A program made the position numbers and the translations under genes. From Antilocapra americana (taxonomy: Eukaryota > Chordata > Mammalia > Artiodactyla > Antilocapridae), in contig ML664161.1 of NCBI GenBank assembly GCA_007570785.1, positions 10,167,475 through 10,231,474 on the forward strand: a stretch of 64,000 nucleotides of DNA. Direction: 5' to 3'. Below the pieces are notes generated by a model that was given only the letters and a program-made list of their open reading frames with translations, did no database searches and was not told the origin of the DNA. Shown here piece by piece: positions 34,151-47,420 of this stretch (position 1 is its first letter; each line of letters starts with the position of its first letter).

Positions 34151-34800
34151 CTCTAGAGACATTTTCATATTTCACTCTTTCAAAGTTTGTTTGTTTTATA
34201 GGAAAAAAGGGAATTGCAATGGAGAAAGGGTGAATGTTTGTCTGCATTTTCTTCTGCCTATTTCACTGACTCACCAAGAATTTTAGACAGGAGGATGAGT
34301 TGAACACCTCACTTCATGTGTGGATTTAATGTAGTGTGAGCCTGTTTCATTTCTTGTAACAGTTTAAATGCCATCTTTAATGTTTTCTTGCCTGCTACTG
34401 TTTCCGTTTTTCCGTTTCCAAGAAACTAAAGCATTGTGGATGTCTGTTCCCGAGTCTTACAATGAATTAAGGCTACAACAAGGATATAGTTTCTTCTTCA
34501 TATTTAAAAAGACTAATAATACCAATTTAAATAAACTATTTGTGGTGTAATATTGATATATCTTAGTTTTATCTGCAAGGGAATAATTTAAATCAGCTAG
34601 CTATGAAGTGTAATACTTTAAAGATGTGAATTCAAGATCGCCACCACATGTAATAAGAACAAATAGAGGCTATTTCCATTAATTAGTTAAATCTTATGCA
34701 GCCTAGAGGGCATTAGACAACTGGTGGTAGTATTTCCAAGACTAATTTATAGCTCATAGGTTGTCTAATTTTTCTTAACTAGGGAAGTAATAAGGTTTAT

Positions 34801-34831
34801 AATTCTCATGGTTTTAAAAAACATGAGAATT
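34801..34831. repeat. Near-perfect palindrome
   Basis: AATTCTCATG and CATGAGAATT form a 10-bp perfect stem around an 11-nt T/A-rich centre that can extend the pairing. A run of T follows directly. It may be a relic of a small hairpin element. Confidence 0.75.
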
Positions 34832-36012
34832 TTTTTTTTTCTAGAGACTTCCAGATAGTTTAATAAGCTTCTGAGTATAGCGTTATTAATATGTATTTCA
34901 GTGAGAATCTTCTTGAATTGTATGTAATTGTCAGAGGTTTCATCCATGTCAGTTTGGTCATACAGATGGCGAATGAAGTAGTCTTAACTCTACTCATTTG
35001 CCACTTTTCTGATTATACTTAGAGAATCATCAACTATTTCTGGATATATTCTTTTATGTTTAAAAACTATTCCGCAGACAGAGTTTGAGTCATTGAGGGG
35101 CTGGAGATACCACTGTTAGAAGTATCACTCCCCCTTTTTTTTAATTTTGCAGAAAAATGGATAGATAAACTACAATGGTGAAGAATTAGAGTAAAGGAAC
35201 GGTATTATGTGCATTAGGACAGTATCCTTGATATGGGTTTTAGAGATAAGCTAATGTGGACAGGCCAAATATCTTAACATTGTTGAAAATGGAAAAACTA
35301 TTCCTTTTTCCTACTCTCACCCGCTCTCATACATACCTATCACCCCTACTAACCACCCTAGTACTTTTGCTCAGATTGCAGTTGAATAAACAAATTTGGA
35401 TTTCCTTATTGGTTTTAGTATATTTGATTAAGTGGAAACATGTGAACATTTACTCATGCTTCTACATCTTCGCCCAAGTAGCATTTCCAAATGGGTCTTA
35501 GTCTTTCCCTTCTCTCTTTGAGAAGATATAAAAGACATGTTTGTTTCAAGCTATAAATCATGAACCATTTACTAAATAATCTGTTATGTACTATTTATGA
35601 ATTAACTAATACTTTAATATTTTAGCTTTTGATTCAAAATTAAGAGCAGTTGTTAACTAGTAAAATAATAAAGTATTTAAGAAGTATTCATTCTGCTTGC
35701 CTGATTTAGTCACCTACATCTGCCTCAAAAATCTTGGAATGTTTAATGTAATAAAAGAAGTCTTTAAGGAGTCTACAGATATAAATCAATTGACATTTAA
35801 CAATTTTGAAAACTCAGTGCAAAAGTGAAAAAACCTAGTGTTAAGACTATGGACTTGATTAATATAAAAGATGATAGAAACATCTTTGAAATTTAGTGAG
35901 ATTATTTTTCTTGTAGCTAGAAATATAGCTTTAGTAATTGAATTTATATTGGCATCTATATCATAATACATTCAAATGCATGAAGCCTCTTATCTGTTTG
36001 TAGCCTATAGAT

Positions 36013-36221
36013 CAGTGTTGTCTAATAGAACTTTCTGTAGTCATAGAAATGTTCTGTATCTTCTCTGATTGGTATGCCAGCCCCTAGTTACCTGTGGCTA
36101 TTAAGAAGTCCAAGATATAGTTAATGTGACTGAGGAACTATTTAATTTCACTTAACATTTATTAGAACAAATTAAAATTTAAATAGGCATCTATAATTAA
36201 TTGCTACCATTTTGGACAGTG
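36013..36221. mobile_element. Non-autonomous hAT-type DNA transposon (MER class)
   Basis: The left end CAGTGTTGTCTAATAGAAC and the right end TACCATTTTGGACAGTG are imperfect inverted repeats. The interior (CCCTAGTTACCTGTGGCTAT, TGTGACTGAGGAACTATTT) matches a well-known mammalian MER element. The exact subfamily was not determined. Confidence 0.65.
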
Positions 36222-36738
36222 AAGCTGGAGGATGAATGCTAGTATCACCAGAAGAAAGATAAAGTTTATCTTGGATTTTCATACATGAGTAAAAACTTAA
36301 GTGTCTTTGTTTTCATAAATTTTGAATTTAGAAGATAATATTTAGAAATTGTTACAAAAATGAACTTACTCAAATGGAATATGTCAAGTATGACTATTTT
36401 TAATTTCTGGCACTTTCAGTATAAGATTCTATAAAATTTATTTTAACCAGCTGTTTGCATGATTTTTTCCTTGAAATTGTATCATCAATGTTTCAAAATT
36501 GAAGTAAAAGATATTCAGAACAATCTGTAGCATCAAAGGTTATTATTTTATTCAGGGTACTCTTGATAATTTTATTTTCAGAAATATATATACTTAAGAG
36601 CATTTTTTTGCCATCGAAACTAATATTTACCAAATTTTCTCTCAAGGGTATATATGGAGGGGGGGCACATTCCCCCAGTTATTCTAGAATTGATCTGTAA
36701 AAACTGGCTTAATCATTTCGAATTATTTTTATTCATTT

Positions 36739-36754
36739 TGTGTGTGTGTGTGTG
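36739..36754. repeat. (TG)8 tract
   Basis: An uninterrupted TG run of 16 nt, short and probably only weakly variable. Confidence 0.85.
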
Positions 36755-39700
36755 ACTCTCAGCTTACAAACTTGTTATCTGGTTTGTTTTTAGAGATTTT
36801 AAATTGACCATTATAACTGTTGACTTTTCAAATCATTTTCTAAGACTGTACTGATGATTCATAATCTTCATTTTAAAAAGCTAACTGTTGCCAAAATGAC
36901 AGAACTATCCCAGTGGGAGACAAAAGTAGATTTCCCTTGGGAATCTCTTGAAACTCACTGTCTAGGGAACAAAAACATTTTCATAAAATTGGTTCATGAG
37001 TAAGCCAGTGTCATCAAGTGATATCTTCTTTCTTGTCTTTCTGTACTCTGATCTGCCATGGTTTTAAGCTGAATGCATTATATAGAAGCATTTGCAATTT
37101 GTGATTTTCTAGCATAGTAACTTGAGAGCCAAAATCTTATTATTTGCCTTATTGTGTCATGTTACCTAGCATTATTTTTGTTGTTGTTTGTAGGAAATGA
37201 GTTCATTGGAGCCTTTAGTACAAAACTTCTTGCTTTAAAGGCTGTTCTTTTACTCATGAGTTTCTTAACAACAGCTTGTTGTTTTTTTTTTCCTAATTTT
37301 TATGATGATTATCTGTCACTTACTTTACATATTTTTTATTTTTCTTTCACAAGGACTCATACTGTAAGTTTTTATCCAGCTGGCTGTACATTTCATCCAG
37401 GTGATACTTTTTGTCTGTTGCCTGTTCAGCAAAATAAATTATTCCTAAAAATCTGTACTCATTGTCTGAATTCTTCGGCTGTCTTCCTGTGAGGCTTTTG
37501 TTGATGTTGTACCTGAATCCAGTATTTGTCCTTTGAACTTCTCTTTTTTTTGTACCTTTCTCTTTTTTGTGAATGCTCTTCACTTCTTGTCAGATACTGC
37601 TCTTATCTTCTGTCATTTGCATAGCTGGGGGTTTAGGCAGTGAAAATTAGTTCTTACTGTCTTGAGTCTGGCCCGTATGAATAAGCAACTTTCCTGAAAC
37701 ACCAGGATCATCTAAATGGGCTTGGATTCCTCACCTCTGAGATAATCTTTCCATATAACATACTCTTAGTGAAGACTATCTTCTATTCTTGTTTACAGAT
37801 GTAAGGATGTCATTTGGCATTAATCTTAGGGTGAGCTCACTCATCTTTCACAAGGGGATCCCACAAAATCTCTTTCTCATTCTTTCATTATTACTGTTTT
37901 TCTGCCTACAGTTCATATGAATTTCCATGCATTTCATGAATTTTAGGTTTTGCCCTTTAACAGTAGTTAATGTGAGCATCCATGCTGTGCAGAGCCACCT
38001 GTTGATCTTGTGATTTGTTCCAATGAAGAAGTCCTTGTAAATACGCACATAAAGAAAGGAATTAGAGGATATGCCAAATGAAGGTTTTAAATATATATAC
38101 ACTCAATATGTAAAACACTGTATAGTTACTGTCTAATAAAATTGAGGAGAATCTTAGAGATACTTGAAACCACATCTGCCTTTTGTCAGGCAAGTAATTT
38201 GTTTAGGACCTGACTTGCCTTTAGAATTTAGTCTTAAGAAGCTAAATGTAATATTTTAGTTACTTAATGAAGTCAAGGTGCTTTGTGAAACATTATATAC
38301 TAATTACTACTTTGTAAGCAATTTTAGGATTCCTATAGTCCTTTCTTTATATTGTTCATTTTAATCACAGTGGTAAGGGGCATATATGTAAGTTGTAGAA
38401 TAACTTACTGCTTTTGTTTTTTAAAGTTTTTTAGACAGGAGGATCTAATTTCCTTATACATGGGCCATATTCCCAGATTGGAGTTGATCCAATGTTAATT
38501 AGGTTGGCAAACACCATCCCTAAGTTCTTAAAAATTACACTTCAAGAATAGCAAAATGATCAATAGGCAATTATCTTTTTAATTAACAAATACTTCTCAA
38601 ATTAAAAAGAAATATTCCATATTCAAAGACTTAACTAATCATTTAAAAAATTATATTTTTGGTTTAAAGGAAGAGTCATGTAACAATAGGTTGCAAAATA
38701 CCCAATGCAAAGTTATTTGAAACTTGCAAATATTTAGATGAAGAACTCTCAGCAAGTTGTATATATCAAGTTTCTATTAGGCAACTCCCTTTGAATCATG
38801 TATGCATAACGAATCCCTTTATTTCCAACCCCCTCGCATCTTGTTTAATACTGATGGTTTAAACATCTGTACCTTCATTTCTTTAAAAAAAAAAAAAAAG
38901 CTTGACTCTGTTAAGACACTGAAGAAATCAATCTTCATTTCAGACTGTATCAGACTTGTATAATTATAGTTGAAAAAGCCTTCACAATCCAATAAATTCT
39001 TCTTTTAACTTTCATAGAAAAATTTTTATCTAATAGTGTATACCAAAAATTCAAGAGAACTTGAAAAATACTGGAGGTTAAAGAAGGCAGGAGTTGTTTG
39101 AGAAGGATTTTCTTTTTCCCAGACAAAGGAAAAAAGAAAAAATGCATGTCTTTAGAATAAACTATGTTTCTCAGTTACTTATGAGACATGCCTTGGAAAG
39201 TGAACAAGGCAGAGCCAGTCACGCATAATTAGGAAGCTAAGATGTTTTGGAAGGAATTACCAAGTCTACACAGACTAGGAGAAAGTATTTTAAGGAAGTG
39301 CTTACATGGCTGACATTCTCTCCAAAGGATGAGGAAGATTTTCAAAGCACAGAGCTAATGTTTTCCCTTATTGGCATCATGAAGAGAGAACAGTAATGTT
39401 TTTAAAATAATGAATATGAAATTCTAGAACCCCTAACTGTAATTGTTCATACTCTTACCTGCTTTTCTTTAATTTTGAAATAAGTATGCTACACTTAAGG
39501 AGATAGAACCAAAGACCATTTCAAAATAAAGTTGGCTATGGTCTATAATAATAATAAGAAGAAAACTTTTATTAAAATATATATGCATGGCAGTGTTGCG
39601 CATTTCCCCCCAAATCAAGTGGTGCAGCATATTCCTTTCAGGTAGCTCCTATTGACTTTTGATACTTGGACAACCCTCTCCTGCCACCAACATTTTGTGC

Positions 39701-39903
39701 AGTAATCAATATAACAACATTCACATTTAATATAATCATCCTTCAGAATTTCTTCTTTTCCAAAGAGAGAAGCTCAATCCTTTGTGAGGTTCATTTTTGC
39801 AATGATATATATTAGGTGCTAGTATTCTTTAAAATTCCTTTCTTATATGTTTCCCTATTGTCAAACAGTATTCTTCTCACGTTGTTTTGTGCTCACTCAG
39901 TCC

Positions 39904-40056
39904 ACTTTTCACTTTCATGCATTGGAGAAGGAAACAGCAACCCACTCCAGTGTTCTTGCCTGGAGAATCCCAGGGACGGCGGAGCCTGGTGGTCTGCCCT
40001 CTATGGGGTCACACAGAGTCGGACACGACTGAAGCGACTTAGCAGCAGCAGCAGCA
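39904..40056 (+). mobile_element. Bov-A type SINE with (AGC)n tail
   Basis: ACTTTTCACTTTCATGCATT, GGAGAAGGAAACAGC and CAGAGTCGGACACGACTGAA end in GCGACTTAGCAGCAGCAGCA. It is a monomeric Bov SINE with a trinucleotide tail. Confidence 0.9.
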
Positions 40057-40057
40057 G

Positions 40058-40156
40058 TCACGACCTACTCTTTGCAACTCTATGGACTGTAGCCCACCAG
40101 GTTTCTCTGTCCGTGAATTTTTCAGGCAAGAATACTGGAGTGGGTTGCAATTTTGC
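40058..40156 (-). mobile_element. Bov SINE fragment in reverse, abutting a forward copy
   Basis: TTTGCAACTCTATGGACTGT, CCACCAGGTTTCTCTGTCC and CAAGAATACTGGAGTGGGTT are in reverse. They pair with the forward copy at 39904-40056 across the AGC tail. Confidence 0.85.
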
Positions 40157-41973
40157 ACTCCAGCCTTACTTAAATTTTCTTTCAAATGTCATGAATCTTT
40201 GACTTTGTTACCTCAGTTAACATTGTATGCAGATGTATGAGTTGTTGGAGGTTGGAGCAGAAGAAACTTAGGAGAGATGGGACTTATGAGGTGTAGTAAG
40301 GAAATGGAAAAGAAAAGAGGTATGATTTGGTGGAAGTTGGTCCAGATGGGGAGCTTTGGAGAAAATTCCAAGGTAACAGTCAGTAGCTAAATTGCCTTCT
40401 CAGGACTTGAAGTTGTGGTATGACAACTTGGCCCTATCAGTGATCTTCCCTACTGATAACCTTGTTAATGGTTTTAGATTTCAGTGATTGGAGAGAGACA
40501 AGTCCATTCCGAAAGCAGGAATTTTTTTTTTTTTAAATCGAATGTATGATTCAAATCATCATTATTAGCAGTTATCTGTTAAATAATCATTCAGTAAGGA
40601 GTGTTCTATTAAGCAAGCAGGTAGAGGATACTTACATGTGGAGAATATAGAGTCTTTGTTTTGCAAAAGATTGTTTATGATGCTATTTGTTCATCCTAAG
40701 TGTAGATTAAAAAAATAAATCTTTAGGGCTTAATTTCCCTTTTACTTCTGAACAGCCAAAAACACCAAAAGACTTTGTGCTTGGCTCATATGTTTATATG
40801 TTTCTGTATGTGTATGTTTGGTGTTGAGTACCTATTTGTGTGAAATATGTATAAATGAGAGAAAGTGATGCTACCAGGAGCAAAGGCTTCATTTCTGTCT
40901 TTGTACTTTGCAAATGTTGTTTTTTGTCCTGGGGTTATTTTTGAAGTATAATATCATTTGACAACTCAGTGAGTATAGATATTTGTAGTTACTGATAACC
41001 ATGGTTACAAGAGTAAATCTAGTCCAACTAGGAGTAAAATCTACTCTGGAATGACAGTTATTTACTTGAAAAATTATTTTTCAGCATGCCTTCAGAATAA
41101 ATGAAAATGAGTTTCCATCTTATAAATTTCTGGTCATTATTTTTCTTGCATTGTATATTAAAATTATGTTGTGGCACAAAAGCCTGGAAAATTATGTTTT
41201 GGTAATTTATAATTGTAAGATGGAGTTTAAAAATGTTTCTCTTTCATAATGAACTTTAATGTTTTTCTAGTTTCTTAAGCCTACAAAACTTGATCCAGGA
41301 GCAGATTTTTTTTTTACAGCTGGGATATAAACTTTTAGAAAATGGTTTTTATAATAGAAATGCTACCATAACTTCAAATATAGCAGTGCTAGGAGGCAGC
41401 CTTCAATCTTCATGATTTGCTGACAACATAGAAGTTTGTTTTCAGATGCATCTGCAATGTCTATCTTGAGCATTCCAGATTGTAGGAAATAAAGTATCTT
41501 CTTCTTAGAGAGAGAAAAAATTCATTTTTCTGAGGGCTGCATCAGTGGAAATGGGTTTAGTATGCTGTGTATGTCACTTAGTGCTTCTTGAATTTTGCTG
41601 GATATTTTGGTTATAATGTGGGGCTTCCTGAATGGTGGTTGTACAAACATTTGTTCTGCATTATTTTTCCCCCACAGTGTCTGGAAACCATAGCTATGAA
41701 ATTTCTAGGGATAGAGTGAAGAATTTCATCTTGCTTTCCTTTCAGAAAATATTGGTGCATCCTAATCTTGTGGAAAATGCCTGAAGTTACTCTGAGATTA
41801 TTTTATCTGAAGGGATGCTTTTGTTGATGGTCTATATATAAACACTCAAAAAATGGCAGGAAAAAAAAAAAGACTGGTTTACTTTTCATTTTGTCATTTT
41901 GTGCTTTAAGATCAGGTGAAGGCCAGAAAATTCAGTCAATCATTATAGATTTGAATACCAGCTGGCTGTTTGA

Positions 41974-42045
41974 TTTTTTAAAAACTTTATTGGGGTATAG
42001 TTGATTTACAGTGTTGTGTTAGTTTCAGTTGTACAGCAAAGTGAA
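41974..42045 (-). mobile_element. L1 3' tail in reverse
   Basis: TTTTTTAAAAACTTTATTGG, GTATAGTTGATTTACAGTGT and TAGTTTCAGTTGTACAGCAA are the reverse of a ruminant L1 3' end. Only about 70 bp is present. Confidence 0.65.
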
Positions 42046-42394
42046 TCTTCCATGCCTAGAGAAGCTCCGGGAGGCAGAATTTTCTTACATGTAACTAGGC
42101 TCTCCCCATCCATTCTTTCTCTCTTGAGATTAAGAGCCAAGGAAAACAGCTGCCAGATATTTGTGTTTCTCTGAGGCTGTAGGTTCACTAGCTACACAGA
42201 TGTGCTTTTTGATAACTACAGAGGATTCACTTTGAAGGAAGGTTTTTGTAGTGATCTTCCAAAGAAGGGTTGGGATGAGATTAGTATCTACTTTCAGAGA
42301 ACTAGGAGTCTAATTGCTAACGAAAGCCTTTCCAGTAGCCATAAGTTTGTAGTTTGCTCTTAAAATATCCTTAACTTTTGATACCATGCAATAT

Positions 42395-42540
42395 TTACTG
42401 TATAAAAGAGATTCGTGAGAGCAACATTTGACAAATTGGTAGATGGGAGTCAGATCACAGAAAGCCTTGTCAGCTACATTACGGACTTTAGCTTTTACTC
42501 TGTTTGCGATGAGGAGTCTTTGAAGCATCTTCAGCCAAGT
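42395..42540. mobile_element. Old mammalian repeat patch (family unresolved)
   Basis: GAAAGCCTTGTCAGCTACAT and ACGGACTTTAGCTTTTACTC match the same old repeat type as at 16872 and 33550. Confidence 0.35.
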
Positions 42541-42934
42541 ATTGTCAAGAGCTAACTTTTGTTGGCTCCTTTCAATCTTAATACTGTATCTAGAATTAAT
42601 ATCTTCATAACATGACTGATTATTTTGCTATCCTTTCATAGACTCTAGTTAAAAATCCTTGTTTGGTGTTCATCTCTTCATATAGTATCTCTTGTGGTTT
42701 GACCTCTGCCAATTTTTTCTAGCCTTATCTCATTCTGCATGCACCCTTGCTATCTGTATTGTGCAGCTACTTTGTCATTCCTTTAGCATTTTTAATGTAG
42801 TTTCACTAGGGCAGTTTCTCCCACTGTATGCTCTTAGCCACATATATGTGTACCATTAAGTGACAAAACAGGTGTTTGCAATTGATCTGATAGGAAATGG
42901 GAGATTTTGTAAGTTCCCAGCTTAAGAGTTCACA

Positions 42935-42997
42935 CATGGAAGAAACTTTGGTGAAACTTCTAGTCCAGGAATTTATGCATGGAAGAAACTTTGGTGA
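42935..42997. repeat. Local duplication, 43-bp period
   Basis: The 20-nt word CATGGAAGAAACTTTGGTGA occurs identically at 42935-42954 and 42978-42997. Confidence 0.93.
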
Positions 42998-43529
42998 CCT
43001 CTGATTCAGATAGTTTCATATAATTCAGAAATGGCGATGTGGGTTCTATGTAGGGACCTCCAGTGACAGGCAAAGGAACTGTGACCTATGAAGGAAGTCC
43101 AGTCTTTTTGAGCTATTTGAAACAGCTTCTCAGACACGAATTTCTGGTGAAATTTATCAGATAAAGAAGATTTGACTTTCTAAGGCCACAAAAGAAACTT
43201 CCTGATTTTCCTTCTAGTTCTCATTTAGCAGTATCATATTATAGAAAAACAGAATATACTGGGCTGGATTTTTGTGGGTTTTTTTTTTTTTTTCACTCTT
43301 AACTCTTTCTCATCTCCCATAGCTTGTTAAGCTTCTTACATATAATTCACTTATATTAGCTTATATTAAGACAACACTGCAGGGCATTTTTCTGTTGCCC
43401 AATGTAATAAAATTCTGAGATGGTATGATAAATGACAACTTGTCTAAATAATTCCCCTCTAGAATAAAGGCAATCTACTCGAGACTTTATATTGTAATAA
43501 ATGTAATCTTGCCTAGATCCATATTTTTA

Positions 43530-44160
43530 ATATAAAACATTATAGGCTTTAAAAATTTTCAAGTTACTTGTAAAATACATGGTTTTTTTTCTAAAGCTAA
43601 ACAATATAGTTTTAGGTAAACCAATAAATAAATATCTCATGGACCTCTTCCATCTCACCAGATAATTAACAGAATAAGTGAAAAATATGGTTAAGAACAA
43701 ATATTAAAGTTACTCAAAGTGCCCATTATATGGCCTACAAAATAAATAAAGATCTCTTCCCTCATGCTCTTCAATCCTATCCCACAAATATGATTACTAT
43801 GAACAATATTATAATCCTCTGTATTTACATATATTGCTGTGCCTTATGTTCTTTATTTATCTATATTTCAAACATTTATCTTCTTTATGCAAATAGGTAT
43901 ATAATTAACTCTTACAAAGTAGAATGACATAATAGATATTACTCAGCAATTTTCTATTTTTCAACTAGCAATAAATTATGAACATCCAGCCACATCTGTA
44001 ATGTATACCATACTTTTTTTACACTAATTTTTAATACATATGTAACAGGGTTTATCATGATTCATTTAACCATTCCAATTTTAAAAATACAATATATTTT
44101 AAGGTACATACTGACTATTATTTTATTTAGTGCGTTTATATTTCAGCCTATTTACTGTTG
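43530..44160 (-). mobile_element. Possible ancient L1 3' region in reverse
   Basis: GTAATGTATACCATAC and ATGATTCATTTAACCATTCC resemble the reverse of an old L1 3' UTR. The match is loose. Confidence 0.35.
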
Positions 44161-44400
44161 TTAATGAAAACTGTGCTTTAGGAAGATTGTCCTGTCATCA
44201 GTGTGCAGGAGGAACTGGAATTGGGGAAGAAGGTGCACATAAAGAGCAATAAGGTATTTTTGCTCCCTATGATGATACCAGTCTAAGATGGAGAGAGACA
44301 GACCGGGATGAGGTGGAGGAAAGGTTGAAGCTAAGAGATGAAGAAAGAAGCAGTTAGGGAAGCGCCCTTGGGATGACAGTAACATTTAAGTGGATGAAAG
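44161..44400. mobile_element. Old mammalian repeat patch (family unresolved)
   Basis: TTAGGAAGATTGTCCTGTCA and TGTGCAGGAGGAACTGG match the same old repeat type as at 17290. Strand relative to the family is not certain. Confidence 0.35.
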
Positions 44401-47156
44401 TGCATTATTACACAGTACAGGAAGGTCGCCATCGCGACACATGTATAGATTTAAATTTTGGACCTCTCCTAAAATATAACTGCTTAAAAAATAAGATTGT
44501 TAATAGTAGGAATCTGCTTTACTTTTTACAGAGTCCGTGAACATTACTTTTGCTTTAAAAAGTCATACAATACCATAAATAATAATGAAAATATGTATAG
44601 GTTGTTGTATGTTGACCATCTGCTATTTGCATCTTGTACACATGCCATCCACAGTCCCCCTGTGAGGCAGGCATTGTCCTCACTGTTTTATTTTATTTAT
44701 GTATCACAGATATGTTAAGTAATTTAAGTTTATAAAGAGTTATTATCTTTGGAGCTATGCTGATTCTGCAGATAAGGATGAGGGAGCTTCTGTTTCCTAT
44801 ATTAATTCTCATTAGTTCTGTAATAAATGGGGAGTAAGGCAAGATGGCTATAGAAGTAGAATCCTCTCTTTACTTTTGAAATGGAGGTATTATTGTTCCA
44901 TTTTTCTGCTTTTGAATGTTTTGGTTTATTTTTTCTGTTTGTTAGAAGAGGAAAAACAAGCACAAAGATTTATAGTGTCCTGATTGTATTTCTAATAGGA
45001 ATATAGAAGATTTTTCTGAAAAGAATGATTTCAGATACACTTTTCTAGAATGAATGCTCACCAGGCCATTTAAGGAACTGATTACAATTCGATTTCTCTT
45101 CTTTTGTTTGGTACTTTCTGTACTCAAAAATAATTTTTATTTATTATCTTAATTTCTCATTACTGTTACTAATTAGAAGACATTTTATATCAATGAAAAG
45201 CTTGAAATATCATTCATTATATCCTCAAAGTTATGAAGAGAATCTGTCCATGGTGAGTTAATTATATTAAACATTTTTGAAAGGACTTAGTTTTATGTTT
45301 AATAAAATGAGACCCACATTTGTATGGAGCTGTCTTACTATTGAGCCTGTTAATAAATAGGTATGGAAAAAGATAGTGATCAAGAATGTTAGGCTCCTGA
45401 TATGCAATTCCAAGGAAGAGGAGAACTGTAGTTTATTTATTGGCCATGCAAAGACACCAAGGGAACAGTGTTTTATTCCCACCTTCTAAATTATTTCAAT
45501 TTGTAATTTGGCAAATTGCATGCCCTAGTTCTATATTTCTACTAAACAGTAAGAAGGAGCCTTAAGAATGGCATTTATCAATTGATTGTTTAGTAGACTG
45601 TAATTGATCAGTGTAAGGGGGAAATGCCATGTGTAAATAATATCTGTGATTCCTCCTAACTCACCTCTTATTCCTCAGTTCCAGGAGAACTCACCCCTAT
45701 TGGTTTCCAGAACTCCACATTTGGTTATTCCCTTTAGAAGGGAAAGAATAAAGGAATAAGGAATTCTTCTTCCCAAAAGAATAATGGAAAGAAAGAGGGG
45801 AAAAAAATTGCTTCTGTCAGCTATCTTTTCATTATATAATTAATGGAATGTTGAAGTGATACTAGTACACTTAGAGGTAACATAGACCCTCAAAGAAAAG
45901 TAAAACTTATGGTACCAGAATTACGTGAGGGAGTTAAATCCCTAAAGGAAATTATAACCTGCGTAGATTATGGAAACTGAGGTTCAGAAGTTGCAGACTT
46001 TCCATAAGATCATAATTTGTCCATGACATTTTTGTCTCCTTTTGCCTTCCTTCCTTTTATTGTATTGTTTTGTCAACCAGAAAAACCCTTACACCTCATC
46101 TTTAGTGTATCTTTTTTAAAAAATCTCAGACTGGAATATTTTGGGTATGTTATAACTAAAAATTTCTAAGCTGAATAGAATTGAGTTCATGGTCTGGAAT
46201 TTCAGAGCATGATTCTTTTAAACTTTTTATTCATTTTTGGACTAGCTCAAAAATAATTCTAGGGACATTCATTGTTAACGTCATCAAATTTTAAGGATGG
46301 ATAGGATATTTGTCTTTCAAATAACACAATGACCCTCATATTTCTCTTGGATTCATACACTATTTGAGTCCTTAATAAATATAGTGGAAAAGATAATGAG
46401 AACAAAATTAGAAATCTGAAATACAGAATTAGGATGAAAATGACTTCCCATGAAAAGAGGTTTTAAAAAAAAAGACATTTGGGTGTCTTCTGACAGTGCT
46501 ATGCCTAAACCAGTGTTATAAATAAATTCTCAGTTGTTAACTTTATGATTCAAAGTAGAACGGAAGTAAGATTAATTCTGGGAAAATTTTTTGTCTCTTT
46601 GTATTAGTCTAAGAGTGAATAAAGTAGTACAGGTTACTTTAATACATTCATAAGAAAGGTGTTACCTTGGCTGAAGGCACATACTGGTGATCTGAAATAC
46701 TCTTTTCTTCTCAAGAAAAGGACTTGGCTCATCCATCTCTAAAATCTATAGGTCAAGGAAAATAATTAAAGAGGCCTATGAGATGCCTTTGCATATTATA
46801 CCTGGAATGATTAGGTGTTATATCTAGGATAGAGTTTAATATAAAATAGCTTTGGAAATATGCAGTTTAAAATATTAAGAATAATTTTAGTTTTGTCCTA
46901 CTTTTTCATTTGTTCTATTATAATATATACAGAAAACAGTGGTCACAGTGGTCCGTAGTTTGCTTCTGAATAACATTCACATCGAATAATTCATACTTGG
47001 TGTGAGTCAAATGGAAGACAATTTTTTTTACCACTATTCCCTTATATGTAAGTTTTTTTTGTATGCTTCTGCTTCGGTCACTATAAAACGGTGAAAGTAA
47101 CATTTAAAAAGCTAGTCAAGAAACAGTATTATATAGCTATTTAAGGCTACTAATGT

Positions 47157-47214
47157 AATCAGAATTTTATTTTTTATGACCTAATATAATCAGCATTTTA
47201 TTTTTTTATGACCC
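47157..47214. repeat. Local tandem duplication, about 31-bp period
   Basis: AATCAGAATTTTATTTTTTA at 47157 and AATCAGCATTTTATTTTTTT at 47188, each followed by TGACC, form two near-identical AT-rich copies. Confidence 0.85.
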
Positions 47215-47420
47215 TTATTGCTTTTACAGGCATATAGTTGAGGTATTGCGATACTATGATGTTATGAGGCATGTCTGTGTAGGTCAGATGTTTGTTCTCT
47301 GGAGGCTGAGCTCAGGGAAGAGTCTATTATGCTTAAAATATAGAACTGAGTTGTAGGTGAAAAGGCTATGGGGAAATTATATCACGAATTATACTATTGT
47401 GCAGGGACATTACACCAGTG

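Larger units (their letters stand above)
34151..39903. other. Long AT-rich intron stretch, nearly free of young repeats
   Basis: Except for one hAT relic (36013-36221) and a short TG run (36739-36754), I recognise nothing over about 5.7 kb. It has many A/T runs and no convincing exon. A 112-codon frame at 37154-37492 is not recognisable. Confidence 0.45.
40157..47420. other. Long AT-rich intron stretch
   Basis: It contains an L1 tail in reverse (41974-42045), an old repeat patch (42395-42540), a local duplication (42935-42997), possible old L1 (43530-44160), an old repeat (44161-44400) and a duplication (47157-47214). No exon was recognised. Confidence 0.45.

Noticed and set aside
37154..37583. 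112-codon plus and 78-codon minus open frames
   Set aside because: No recognisable domain, no splice context and AT-rich composition; probably chance.
39816..40202. 128-codon plus-strand open frame
   Set aside because: It passes through two Bov SINE copies and the AGC run, which gives its serine stretch.
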